Positions 1 to 7,069 of a stretch of 25,613 nucleotides of DNA are shown here, one piece after another; the first letter of the stretch is position 1; every line of letters begins with the position of its first letter. The notes under the pieces were generated by a model that was not told where the DNA came from, did not search any database, and worked only from the letters and a program-made list of their open reading frames with translations. The translations under genes were made by a program, and so were the position numbers. This DNA is from Colimorpha_A sp964630635 (GTDB lineage: Bacteria; Bacillota; Clostridia; Oscillospirales; CAG-272), in the NCBI GenBank assembly GCA_964630635.1, contig CAZVVM010000017.1:1-25613 (forward strand), written 5' to 3'.

Positions 1-4
1 TCAT
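1..4 (-). CDS. Start codon of the next gene of the prkC operon (runs off the window)
   Basis: On the minus strand, an ATG at positions 4-2 lies about 20 bases after the prkC stop and is preceded by a GGAG ribosome binding site at a normal distance. Only the start codon and one further base are inside the window, so the product cannot be read. In many Bacillota, prkC is followed by rsgA (ribosome-assembly GTPase). That identity is inference from gene order only. Confidence 0.4.
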
Positions 5-25
5 AGTAATTTTTCTCCGTTGGTC

Positions 26-1780
26 TTATGGGTTCGTTTCGGGTATCTGTTCGTCTGACGGAGGGTCGGTCTGCGGCGCGGGACCGCGGCTGACGGTGAA
101 TTTGATCACCGAGTCTTTAAGGTGCTTTCCGGGCTCCAGACTCTGTTTCATAATGCGTCCTTCCGGAACGGTTTCGCTGTATTCGTAGGTTGTATTTCCG
201 ACTTTAAGGTCGCCCGCTATCAGCGTGCTGGCTTGGGCAGGAGTTTTACCTGTATAGTCGTCAACGAGTACTTCTTCGTAACTGGGACCCACGCTGACGT
301 ATATTGTTATCGTTGAGCCGTACTGAACCGGTGTTCCTGCGGCGGGCTCTGTTTTTACGACCAATCCGTATTTAAAGAAGTCGCTGTAGATCTCCTCAAA
401 TACGACAGTAAAGTCGAATTTTTCCTGATCCATCGCAAGAAGCTTTGCATCCTGCTGGTGATAATTTACAAGGTCCGGGACGTAAACGAGATTTGCTCCT
501 CGGCTGACGGTGATCTTGACCGTGCAGTACTGCGTGTTTTTGATTACCTTACGCGAGGAATTGGGGGCGGGGTCCTGCTTGATTATAGTACCGGCAGGAT
601 TCTCTGAATCATAGACCATTTTCACTTCTACTTTGTATATCGTCGGATCAAGGAGGTCGCCTATCGTCTGCTGTGAGTACATTTCGCCTATTACGCTTGG
701 AACCTTGACCTGCTCCGATGCGTTCGCATTCTCACTTTTGAGTACCATATCAAGCACGGTTACCGCTCCTGTTATGAGAACGAGGGCAAAAGCAACTGCG
801 ACGCCGAGGATAATCGGGAACATCGAAGAGCTTTCCTTACGGCGCTTGACTGATTTCTTCTTATTCTGCTGTTTTTTCATATCATTTGCGGCGTGAAGAG
901 CTGCACTTTCCTGCGTGCTTGCTCCTCTTGTCTTGAAAACGTATTCGGGATTGAGATGTACCTTCTCAACATATTTGAGCATTTGCGTTGCCGTCTGGAA
1001 ACGTCTGTCGGGGCTTTTTTCCATAGCACCGAGGATTATCTGCTCAAGCCCCCTCGGAATATCGGAGCGTATCTCGGAGGGCGGCTTCGGTTGCTCACGT
1101 ACCTGCATAAGCGCTACCGAAACGGGCGTTTCTGCGTTAAAGGGAAGAGTACCCGTTGCCATCTCGTACATAAGAATTCCAAGAGAATAAAGGTCGCTTC
1201 GCGTGTCCGTCTCTTTACCGCTCGCCTGCTCCGGGCTGATGTAGTAGACGGTACCTATCGCCTTGCCTTCGGGATTTCTGTCGCCCGAAGGAAGAACTGC
1301 AATACCGAAGTCGGTGACCTTAACGCGTCCGTTTTTGAGGAGCATTATATTCTGCGGCTTTATATCACGGTGAACGATGCCCTTTGAATGAGCGTGCTCA
1401 AGCGCGCGGAGTACCTGCTCGGAGTAGCTGATTACTTCCTCACGTGAAAGAGCGCCTTTTTTCTGCATATAGCTTTTGAGCGTAATTCCCTCAACGCGCT
1501 CCATTACGATATACTTAAGCCGCGCCTTTACCGAGATGTCGAAAATCTTTACGATATTCGGATGCGAAAGCATTGAAACGGCTTTCGATTCGTTGATGAA
1601 TCTCTTTACCGCCTCGGCGTCGTCGGAGAGGTCCTCTTTAAGCATTTTAACGGCAACCGTGCGGTTCATAACGATATCGTTTGCTTCAAAAACGACCGCC
1701 ATACCGCCGATGCCGATTATTCTCTTTATCTCATATCTTCGGTCAAGTATCTTGCCGACGTATCTGTTAGCTGTATCCAT
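26..1780 (-). CDS. prkC: PASTA-domain serine/threonine protein kinase (PrkC/Stk1 family)
   Basis: Membrane Hanks-type kinase of 584 residues that phosphorylates Ser/Thr of proteins in cell wall synthesis, division and translation; its external part is thought to bind muropeptides or lipid II. Seen in sequence: Gly-rich loop GIGGMAVVF (23-31), catalytic Lys45, HRD (137-139) with KPQN, DFG (157-159), and SPE (182-184) at the APE position. A Lys/Arg-rich juxtamembrane stretch (302-316) precedes one transmembrane helix (about 320-347). Three PASTA repeats follow (about 357-428, 429-498, 499-566), then a short Pro-rich tail. Length and architecture are normal for the family. The ATG has an AAAGGA site 8 bases upstream and lies 29 bases after the stp stop, so phosphatase and kinase are co-transcribed. 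All catalytic residues are intact, so an active kinase is expected. Confidence 0.96.
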   Translation of the reverse strand: MDTANRYVGKILDRRYEIKRIIGIGGMAVVFEANDIVMNRTVAVKMLKEDLSDDAEAVKRFINESKAVSMLSHPNIVKIFDISVKARLKYIVMERVEGITLKSYMQKKGALSREEVISYSEQVLRALEHAHSKGIVHRDIKPQNIMLLKNGRVKVTDFGIAVLPSGDRNPEGKAIGTVYYISPEQASGKETDTRSDLYSLGILMYEMATGTLPFNAETPVSVALMQVREQPKPPSEIRSDIPRGLEQIILGAMEKSPDRRFQTATQMLKYVEKVHLNPEYVFKTRGASTQESAALHAANDMKKQQNKKKSVKRRKESSSMFPIILGVAVAFALVLITGAVTVLDMVLKSENANASEQVKVPSVIGEMYSQQTIGDLLDPTIYKVEVKMVYDSENPAGTIIKQDPAPNSSRKVIKNTQYCTVKITVSRGANLVYVPDLVNYHQQDAKLLAMDQEKFDFTVVFEEIYSDFFKYGLVVKTEPAAGTPVQYGSTITIYVSVGPSYEEVLVDDYTGKTPAQASTLIAGDLKVGNTTYEYSETVPEGRIMKQSLEPGKHLKDSVIKFTVSRGPAPQTDPPSDEQIPETNP

Positions 1781-1809
1781 TAAGAAATTCCTTTGTCTTA
1801 ATTTTCAGA

Positions 1810-2544
1810 TTAAAGCTTTACGAGCAGAACGGTTATATTATCGTTTCCACCGCCTTCATTTGCGAGGTCAACGAGCTTTTGAGCACATTTTTCAAGCGCT
1901 TCTTTACTTTCCGCCTTGACGTTTTCTGCGATAACGTCGTTCGGAACGCAGTTTGTAAGGCCGTCGGTGCAGAGAAGAAGGTATCCGTCGGTTTCGTGGT
2001 CGAGGTGGAAAACGTCGGGATTTGTCTTTGCTTCGTTGCCGATCGAGCGGATTATTATGTTTCGGATCGATGCGTTTTTCGCATCGTTTACCGTTATCTG
2101 TCCCATATCGACGAGGTACTGTACGTATGAGTGATCGCGGGTAATCTGGCGCATCTGTCCTGCGCTTACGGAATACAGACGGCTGTCACCGACGTTTATT
2201 ACGGTCGCTTTTCCGTTTTCTCTTATGAGTGCGGAAACGAGAGTCGTTCCCATACCCTTGAGCGCAGGATCTGCCTGCGCAGCTTCATAAACGGCAGTAT
2301 TGGCGCGCGCAACTGCCGCCTTCATAAGCTCGGCATCGCCTTCGCCGTCAAGCGAGAAGCCGTCCTTTACAAAGTCGGTATAAACGCGGCAAGCGATCTC
2401 ACTTGCTATGTTACCGCCGTTTGCTCCGCCCATTCCGTCACAGACGGTGCAGAGAAACGCTCCGCCGTCAAGGGGGGTGACGTTGAAGCAGTCCTGATTG
2501 TTTACGCGACGCTTTCCGACGTCGCTTTTTCCGCAGATAAACAT
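1810..2544 (-). CDS. stp: PP2C-family Ser/Thr protein phosphatase (Stp/PrpC)
   Basis: A soluble 244-residue Mn/Mg-dependent phosphatase that reverses phosphorylation by PrkC. PP2C motifs appear in the expected order: SDVGKRRVNNQD (7-18), DGMGG (36-40), GTTLV, NVGDSRLY, DHS, CTDGLTN and a C-terminal GGNDNITV. The metal-binding aspartates in DGMGG, CTDG and GGND are present. Length matches bacterial PrpC (about 240-255 residues). The ATG is preceded by a GAGGT site. The gene sits between rlmN (51 bases upstream) and prkC (29 bases downstream), the usual Bacillota order, which supports cognate pairing with the kinase. Confidence 0.95.
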   Translation of the reverse strand: MFICGKSDVGKRRVNNQDCFNVTPLDGGAFLCTVCDGMGGANGGNIASEIACRVYTDFVKDGFSLDGEGDAELMKAAVARANTAVYEAAQADPALKGMGTTLVSALIRENGKATVINVGDSRLYSVSAGQMRQITRDHSYVQYLVDMGQITVNDAKNASIRNIIIRSIGNEAKTNPDVFHLDHETDGYLLLCTDGLTNCVPNDVIAENVKAESKEALEKCAQKLVDLANEGGGNDNITVLLVKL

Positions 2545-2595
2545 GTTGTACCTCGTAAATAGTATGTTCCTGTTTTGAAATGAAATTCGTTTATG

Positions 2596-3636
2596 TTATT
2601 GCTCCTGTGCGTTAAGCCGAAGCTGACCGCAGGATGCGTTTATGTCGGGCCCGAGACGCCGACGTACCGTCGCGTTGATCCCAAGACCGTTAAGCCGGTT
2701 TTTGAACGCCTCGACGTTCTTTTGTGAGCTCTTTTTGTACGAACGCTCGCTTACGTCGTTAAGCGGTATCAGATTAACGTGTATCGGCATACCCGGCAAG
2801 AATTTTTTAAGACCCTTTGCAAGCTCCTCTGCTTGGGTAACGCTGTCATTTTCATTCGCTATGAGCGTGTATTCGAATGAGATTCGTCTGCCCGTTGCCT
2901 TGAAATATTCGGCGCAGGCGGAGAGCAGCTCCTCGACGCTCCATTTGTTCGTTATCGGCATTATTGATTTTCGACCCTCGGTATCGATATTGTGAAGCGA
3001 TATAGACAGCGTGATCGGGAGCATCTCTTTTTCAAGCTTCTTGATGCCGTCTACAACTCCGCAGGTCGAAAGGGAAATGTGCCTGTATCCGATGTTAAGA
3101 CCTTCCTCGCGGTTTACCGTCCGAAGGAATTTAATTACGTTATCGTAGTTGTCAAGCGGCTCGCCGATACCCATCATAACGATATTCGAGATACGTTCGC
3201 CGATAGACTTCTGCGCCATAAAAATCTGCCCAATTATTTCGGACGGCGTAAGATTTCGTGACAGACCTCGAAGCGTTGACGCACAGAACTTACAGCCCAT
3301 ACGACATCCTGCCTGACAGGACACGCATATCGTATTTCCGTGCTCGTATTTCATAACGACGCTTTCGATATACTGACCGTCGGAAAGGGAATACAGGAGC
3401 TTGACCGTTCCGTCGATCTCGGAAACGAGCTTCTTTTCGATTCTCGGCAGGTCAACGAAATACCCGTTTTCGGCAAGAGCTTCCTTGAACGCCTTTGGTA
3501 GATTATTCATTTCGTCAAACGACGCACCCTTATTAAGCCACTGATAAAGCTGCTTTGCGCGGAATGCGGGAAATCTGAGCCCTGTGACAACGTCAAGGAT
3601 CTCATCGTATGTCATTGTCAGAATATCTGTTGCCAT
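2596..3636 (-). CDS. rlmN: 23S rRNA A2503 / tRNA A37 C2-methyltransferase RlmN (radical SAM)
   Basis: Radical-SAM enzyme that methylates C2 of A2503 in the 23S rRNA peptidyl-transferase centre and, in some species, A37 of certain tRNAs. The 346-residue protein has the CxxxCxxC cluster motif at Cys111, Cys115 and Cys118, the GIGEP SAM-binding motif (156-160), and both mechanistic cysteines, Cys104 (equivalent to E. coli Cys118) and Cys336 in ASCGQLR (equivalent to E. coli Cys355). It carries no sign of the Cfr resistance subfamily that I can see. It is first in the rlmN-stp-prkC operon and has its own promoter at 3678-3706. The ATG has only a modest GGTGA site upstream. Confidence 0.96.
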   Translation of the reverse strand: MATDILTMTYDEILDVVTGLRFPAFRAKQLYQWLNKGASFDEMNNLPKAFKEALAENGYFVDLPRIEKKLVSEIDGTVKLLYSLSDGQYIESVVMKYEHGNTICVSCQAGCRMGCKFCASTLRGLSRNLTPSEIIGQIFMAQKSIGERISNIVMMGIGEPLDNYDNVIKFLRTVNREEGLNIGYRHISLSTCGVVDGIKKLEKEMLPITLSISLHNIDTEGRKSIMPITNKWSVEELLSACAEYFKATGRRISFEYTLIANENDSVTQAEELAKGLKKFLPGMPIHVNLIPLNDVSERSYKKSSQKNVEAFKNRLNGLGINATVRRRLGPDINASCGQLRLNAQEQ

Positions 3637-3677
3637 AGCTTCACCGAAAACTTACATTAGAAATATTAATTCACTAT

Positions 3678-3706
3678 ATTATATCACACTATAAATATAA
3701 ATGCAA
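3678..3706 (-). promoter_or_regulatory. Sigma-A promoter of rlmN-stp-prkC
   Basis: On the minus strand, TTGCAT (-35) and TATAAT (-10) are separated by 17 bases, with TG one base before the -10 (extended -10). This lies about 40 bases before the rlmN start in an AT-rich gap. It is the only good promoter seen for the three-gene operon. Confidence 0.75.
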
Positions 3707-3813
3707 ACATTTTATTGGCAAATAGCAAAAAAATCTCTATATTTTTCCGTTTTTAACGAAAAAAATTTTGACCTCCGACATAAACTTAACAAAAAATTTA
3801 CAATTATAATGTC

Positions 3814-3844
3814 AAAAAAAGTCAGCCAACGACCGTTGACTGAC
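3814..3844 (-). terminator. Intrinsic terminator of the DUF4321-maf-lepA-HPr-like operon
   Basis: On the minus strand, an 11-bp stem (one G-U pair) with a short loop, GTCAG...CTGAC outermost, spans 3844-3821 and is followed by seven T residues (3820-3814). It starts 10 bases after the stop of the HPr-like gene. Confidence 0.85.
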
Positions 3845-3853
3845 CTTTGATCT

Positions 3854-4078
3854 TTATTCGTCTGCTGCGAATTTGCTTACAACGTGGTAGATGTCCTCGT
3901 CGCTTTCGCACCAAACCTCTTCCCATTCCATCGAGTATACTGCTCCGAGCATACTCTTTGCGCTTACGATAAAGTTTCTGTCCTTATCGGTAAGGAATAC
4001 GTTTGCGCCGGTTTTCGTCATAGCGCCGACGAATGCGTTGATCTCTGACATTGTGTCAAGGCGGATCTTAATTCTCAT
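3854..4078 (-). CDS. HPr-fold small protein lacking the phospho-histidine
   Basis: A 74-residue protein whose middle and C-terminal parts resemble HPr/Crh: SAKSMLGAVYS (39-49) matches the region around HPr Ser46 (LKSIMGVMSL), followed by an ESDEDIYHVV segment resembling the last HPr helix. The N-terminal segment that carries phospho-His15 in PTS HPr has no histidine; the only His is at 65. It therefore probably cannot relay phosphate in the PTS, while Ser42 at the regulatory serine position is retained. That is similar in principle to Crh, but the protein is more divergent. It is the last gene of the lepA operon, 31 bases after lepA, and ends at a strong terminator. HPr homology is from visual pattern matching; an unrelated ferredoxin-like fold is possible. 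Confidence 0.65.
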   Translation of the reverse strand: MRIKIRLDTMSEINAFVGAMTKTGANVFLTDKDRNFIVSAKSMLGAVYSMEWEEVWCESDEDIYHVVSKFAADE

Positions 4079-4109
4079 AATAGTGTTCCTTTCTTGTTAT
4101 GCAATATTT

Positions 4110-5921
4110 TTATTCATCGTCAAGCTTAAGCACTGCCATAAACGCCTCGGGCGATACTTCAACAGAGCCGAGCTGACGCATTTTCTTTTTACCTTCCTTC
4201 TGTTTTTCAAGAAGCTTCTTTTTACGCGTGATGTCGCCGCCGTAGCATTTTGCAAGGACGTCCTTACGAAGCGCCTTAACGGTCTCGCGCGCGATTATCT
4301 TTCCGCCGATAGCCGCCTGGATCGGTACCTCAAAGAGCTGACGCGGTATATTTTCCTTGAGCTTTTCAGCGATCTTACGGGCTCTTGCGTACGCCTTTTC
4401 CTCGTGAACTATAAAGGAGAGAGCATCGACGATATCACCGTTAAGAAGAATATCGAGCTTGACGAGCTTGCTGGGTACGTAGCCGTTCAATTCGTAATCG
4501 AGGGAAGCATAACCGCGGCTGCGGCTCTTGAGCGCATCGAAAAAGTCGTAGACGATTTCGTTTAGCGGCAGATCGTAATGAAGCTCTGTGCGGTTTGCAT
4601 CGAGATATTTCATATCAATGAAATTACCGCGGCGGTCCTGGCAGAGATCCATTATGTTTCCGACGTATTCGGCGGGAGTTATTATGCTCGCCTTGACCAT
4701 CGGCTCGTATGCGGTTTCGATCTCGTCGGGGGCGGGGTAGTTCGACGGGTTGTCGATGCGTATAAGCTCGCCGTTGCGCTTCTTTATTTCGTATATAACG
4801 CTTGGTGCCGTCGTAATAATGTCGAGGTTATATTCTCTTTCCAGACGCTCCTGAATAATCTCCATATGGAGCAGACCGAGGAAGCCGCAACGGAAGCCGA
4901 AGCCGAGAGCTATTGACGTTTCGGGCTCGAATGCAAGCGCGGCGTCGTTAAGCTGGAGCTTTTCGAGCGCGTCACGCAGATCGTTATACTTCGCGCCGTC
5001 AGCGGGATAAATACCAGAGAATACCATCGGAAGCGCCTGACGGAAGCCGGGGCAGGGGGTGTCCGTCGGATCGTCGGCACTCGTTACCGTATCACCGACG
5101 CGAGTTTCGGATACGGTCTTAATACTTGCAGTAAAATAGCCGACGTCGCCTGCGGAAAGTGTTTTTCCCGGGCGGAGTCCGAACGGTGCGAGAGTTCCGA
5201 CCTCGATAGTTTCGAATACCGATGCCGTGCTCATCATCGTGACTCTATCACCGACCGAAAGCGAGCCGTCGATTATTCTGACGAGAACGACGACGCCGAG
5301 ATAAGGATCGTAATACGAGTCGAAAATGAGTGCCTTTAGCTTTCCGTTTTCATCGCCCTTCGGTGCGGGAATGCCCGAAACGACAGCTTCAAGAACGTCC
5401 TCGATGTTCAGTCCCGTTTTTGCCGAAACGGCAGGACAGTCCTCGGCAGGAATTCCGATAACGTCCTCGATCTCGTTTCGCGTGCCTTCAATATCGGCGG
5501 ACGGAAGGTCAATTTTGTTGATTACGGGTATAATTTCAAGATCGCTTTCTACCGCAAGATAAGCGTTTGCAAGCGTTTGCGCCTCGATGCCCTGCGTTGC
5601 GTCAACGACGAGAAGCGCACCTTCACAGGCGTTGAGCGAGCGGGATACCTCGTAGTTAAAGTCGACGTGACCGGGGGTGTCGATAAGATTGAGGTTATAG
5701 GTCTCGCCGTCCTTTGCGGTGTAAGCAAGGTTGACCGCGCGGGCTTTTATGGTAATTCCGCGCTCTCTTTCGAGGTCCATATTGTCAAGAAGCTGTGACT
5801 CCATTTCACGGGTCGAGACTGTTCTCGTATGCTCGAGAAGCCGGTCTGCGAGCGTGCTTTTGCCGTGGTCAATATGGGCAATTATAGAGAAGTTTCTTAT
5901 TTTACTCTGTATTGAGCTCAT
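4110..5921 (-). CDS. lepA: Elongation factor 4 (LepA), ribosomal back-translocase GTPase
   Basis: Translation GTPase that binds the ribosome and affects initiation and recovery of stalled or mistranslocated ribosomes. The 603-residue product (family about 600) has G1 AHIDHGKST (15-23), G3 DTPGH (81-85), G4 NKID (135-138), EF-G-like domains II, III and V, and the LepA-specific basic C-terminal domain (AAIGGKIIARETVKALRKD, CYGGDITRKKKLLEKQK). A TTG six codons upstream is in frame, but I chose the ATG at 5921 because AAAGGA lies 8 bases before it. That site overlaps the end of maf, and the genes are 4 bases apart, so translation is probably coupled. Its neighbours are maf upstream and the HPr-like gene downstream. 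Confidence 0.96.
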   Translation of the reverse strand: MSSIQSKIRNFSIIAHIDHGKSTLADRLLEHTRTVSTREMESQLLDNMDLERERGITIKARAVNLAYTAKDGETYNLNLIDTPGHVDFNYEVSRSLNACEGALLVVDATQGIEAQTLANAYLAVESDLEIIPVINKIDLPSADIEGTRNEIEDVIGIPAEDCPAVSAKTGLNIEDVLEAVVSGIPAPKGDENGKLKALIFDSYYDPYLGVVVLVRIIDGSLSVGDRVTMMSTASVFETIEVGTLAPFGLRPGKTLSAGDVGYFTASIKTVSETRVGDTVTSADDPTDTPCPGFRQALPMVFSGIYPADGAKYNDLRDALEKLQLNDAALAFEPETSIALGFGFRCGFLGLLHMEIIQERLEREYNLDIITTAPSVIYEIKKRNGELIRIDNPSNYPAPDEIETAYEPMVKASIITPAEYVGNIMDLCQDRRGNFIDMKYLDANRTELHYDLPLNEIVYDFFDALKSRSRGYASLDYELNGYVPSKLVKLDILLNGDIVDALSFIVHEEKAYARARKIAEKLKENIPRQLFEVPIQAAIGGKIIARETVKALRKDVLAKCYGGDITRKKKLLEKQKEGKKKMRQLGSVEVSPEAFMAVLKLDDE

Positions 5922-5925
5922 ATAT

Positions 5926-6498
5926 TCAGTCCTTTGCAAGTTCTTTAAGCGCCTTCGTTACGGCGCAGATGGGCAGACCCATTATTGAGAAGAAATCGCC
6001 CTCTATTCGTTCGACGAACGCGCCTGCTTTGCCCTGGATACCGTACGCACCTGCTTTGTCAAACGGCTCGCGCGATGAGATATAATCGTCAAGCTCGTCT
6101 GCGTCGATATCTCGGAAATAGACCTTTGCCGTGTCGGTAAGGTTTATCTCCTTGTCGTTAAAAATAACGGAAATTCCCGAGTGAACGTAGTGCGCGCTGC
6201 CCGAAAGAAGCATCAGCATCCGTCTTGCGTCCGCCTCGTCCTTCGGTTTTCCGAGTATCTCGCCGTTTACTTCAACGAGAGTGTCCGCCGCTATTATCGG
6301 CAGATCTGTTATTTCAACCTCGTTTGCAACCGCAAGCGCCTTTGTATGAGCAAGCTTTGAAGCAAGCAGAGCTGGGGTTTCAGCCGTTATCGCTTCCTCG
6401 TCGACGTCGGAAACGATAGTTTTAATTTGAAATCCGAGCATCGAAAGAAGCTCGTGGCGTCGAGGAGATTTCGACGCAAGAATAATATCCTTTATCAT
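5926..6498 (-). CDS. maf: Maf-family nucleoside triphosphate pyrophosphatase (dTTP/UTP type)
   Basis: House-cleaning enzyme that hydrolyses non-canonical or excess nucleotides to monophosphates; Maf overexpression inhibits septation in Bacillus. The 190-residue protein shows ASKSPRR (8-14) at the N-terminus, catalytic Asp72 in AADT (70-73), GKP (83-85), DKAGAYGIQG (147-156) and GDFFSIMGLP (167-176). The GAYGIQG segment fits the YhdE-like dTTP/UTP subfamily rather than the 7-methyl-GTP (YceF) type; this is motif-based inference. Its ATG overlaps the stop of the upstream membrane gene (ATGA), indicating translational coupling. Confidence 0.93.
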   Translation of the reverse strand: MIKDIILASKSPRRHELLSMLGFQIKTIVSDVDEEAITAETPALLASKLAHTKALAVANEVEITDLPIIAADTLVEVNGEILGKPKDEADARRMLMLLSGSAHYVHSGISVIFNDKEINLTDTAKVYFRDIDADELDDYISSREPFDKAGAYGIQGKAGAFVERIEGDFFSIMGLPICAVTKALKELAKD

Positions 6499-6764
6499 CT
6501 TCTTCTGCCGCGTCTGCCTGTTACCTGGTACGCAATAACGACTGCAAGCGAAACGAATATTATGATGGAGATATTAAGGTTAAAAGCCAGTCCGAGCGAC
6601 AGCTTAAGCACGCTTAAATCAAGAACGAACGGCTCCGTAAGTCCGAATTTGAGTCCGTACGAAAGCCACGACAGCGGCTTTACGTTTGAAGTCAGGTCGG
6701 CAACGAGCGAACCGAGAACGATTCCCGCGCAGACGAAGAAGAGAATGATGAGTGAGTTTTTCAT
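6495..6764 (-). CDS. Small two-helix membrane protein, DUF4321-like
   Basis: An 89-residue protein with two predicted transmembrane segments (about 5-24 and 63-84), a glycine-containing first helix (CAGIVLGSLV) and a strongly basic end (GRRGRRR). A small DUF4321 protein commonly precedes maf in Clostridia, and both position and topology fit. The function of the family is unknown to me. The ATG has a GGAG site 8 bases upstream, and the gene ends in a 4-base overlap with maf. It is the first gene of the operon that continues through maf, lepA and the HPr-like gene. Confidence 0.8.
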   Translation of the reverse strand: MKNSLIILFFVCAGIVLGSLVADLTSNVKPLSWLSYGLKFGLTEPFVLDLSVLKLSLGLAFNLNISIIIFVSLAVVIAYQVTGRRGRRR

Positions 6765-6797
6765 TGTTTTTTCTCCGAGAAATATTTTAACCTAACC

Positions 6798-6826
6798 ATT
6801 ATATCATATTATGTCGGAAATTGCAA
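6798..6826 (-). promoter_or_regulatory. Sigma-A promoter of the DUF4321-maf-lepA operon
   Basis: On the minus strand, TTGCAA and TATAAT are 17 bases apart, with TG before the -10 (extended -10). It lies about 35 bases upstream of the first gene. Confidence 0.8.
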
Positions 6827-6893
6827 CTTTTTTCTTATTTCGTCAACAATATTTCAATTTACAAAAAATTCATAAATAAATTTTCAAAATCTC

Positions 6894-6922
6894 TTGCAAA
6901 ATATGAAGAACTGTGGTATAAT
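6894..6922 (+). promoter_or_regulatory. Promoter of tRNA-Glu (and possibly pfp)
   Basis: TTGCAA (6894-6899), a 17-base spacer and TATAAT (6917-6922) with TG before the -10. The tRNA 5' end is at 6940, so transcription would start about 10 bases upstream of the mature end. It runs divergently from the DUF4321 promoter, about 70 bases away. Confidence 0.85.
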
Positions 6923-6939
6923 TCTAACCGTGCCAATGA

Positions 6940-7014
6940 GGCCTGTTGGTCAAGAGGCTAAGACGCCGCCCTCTCACGGCGGAAACAGGGGTTCGATTCC
7001 CCTACGGGTCACCA
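6940..7014 (+). tRNA. tRNA-Glu (anticodon CUC), CCA encoded
   Basis: Full cloverleaf: the acceptor strand GGCCTGT (6940-6946) pairs with ACGGGTC through seven pairs, two of them G-U. The anticodon stem CCGCC/GGCGG has loop CTCTCAC with anticodon CTC at 6973-6975, reading GAG. The T-arm is AGGGG-TTCGATT-CCCCT. The discriminator is A and the CCA is encoded (7012-7014). Most low-to-medium GC Bacillota rely on a UUC tRNA-Glu, so this is the secondary GAG-dedicated isoacceptor. Confidence 0.95.
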
Positions 7015-7041
7015 AAAAGCGCAGGCTTGCCTGCGCTTTTT
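7015..7041 (+). terminator. Intrinsic terminator after tRNA-Glu
   Basis: The stem GCGCAGGC/GCCTGCGC with a TT loop (7019-7036) is extended by flanking A and T runs and ends in TTTTT. It begins directly after the encoded CCA. The pfp start is only 28 bases downstream. Confidence 0.88.
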
Positions 7042-7069
7042 ACTTTATTTGTAAACTCTGGAGGTTTCT

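Noticed and set aside
5561..5580. Tandem 10-base repeat AAGCGTTTGC x2
   Set aside because: It encodes the normal LepA segment AQTLANAYLA; the repeat follows from the codons used and is not a multiple of three that could expand in frame.
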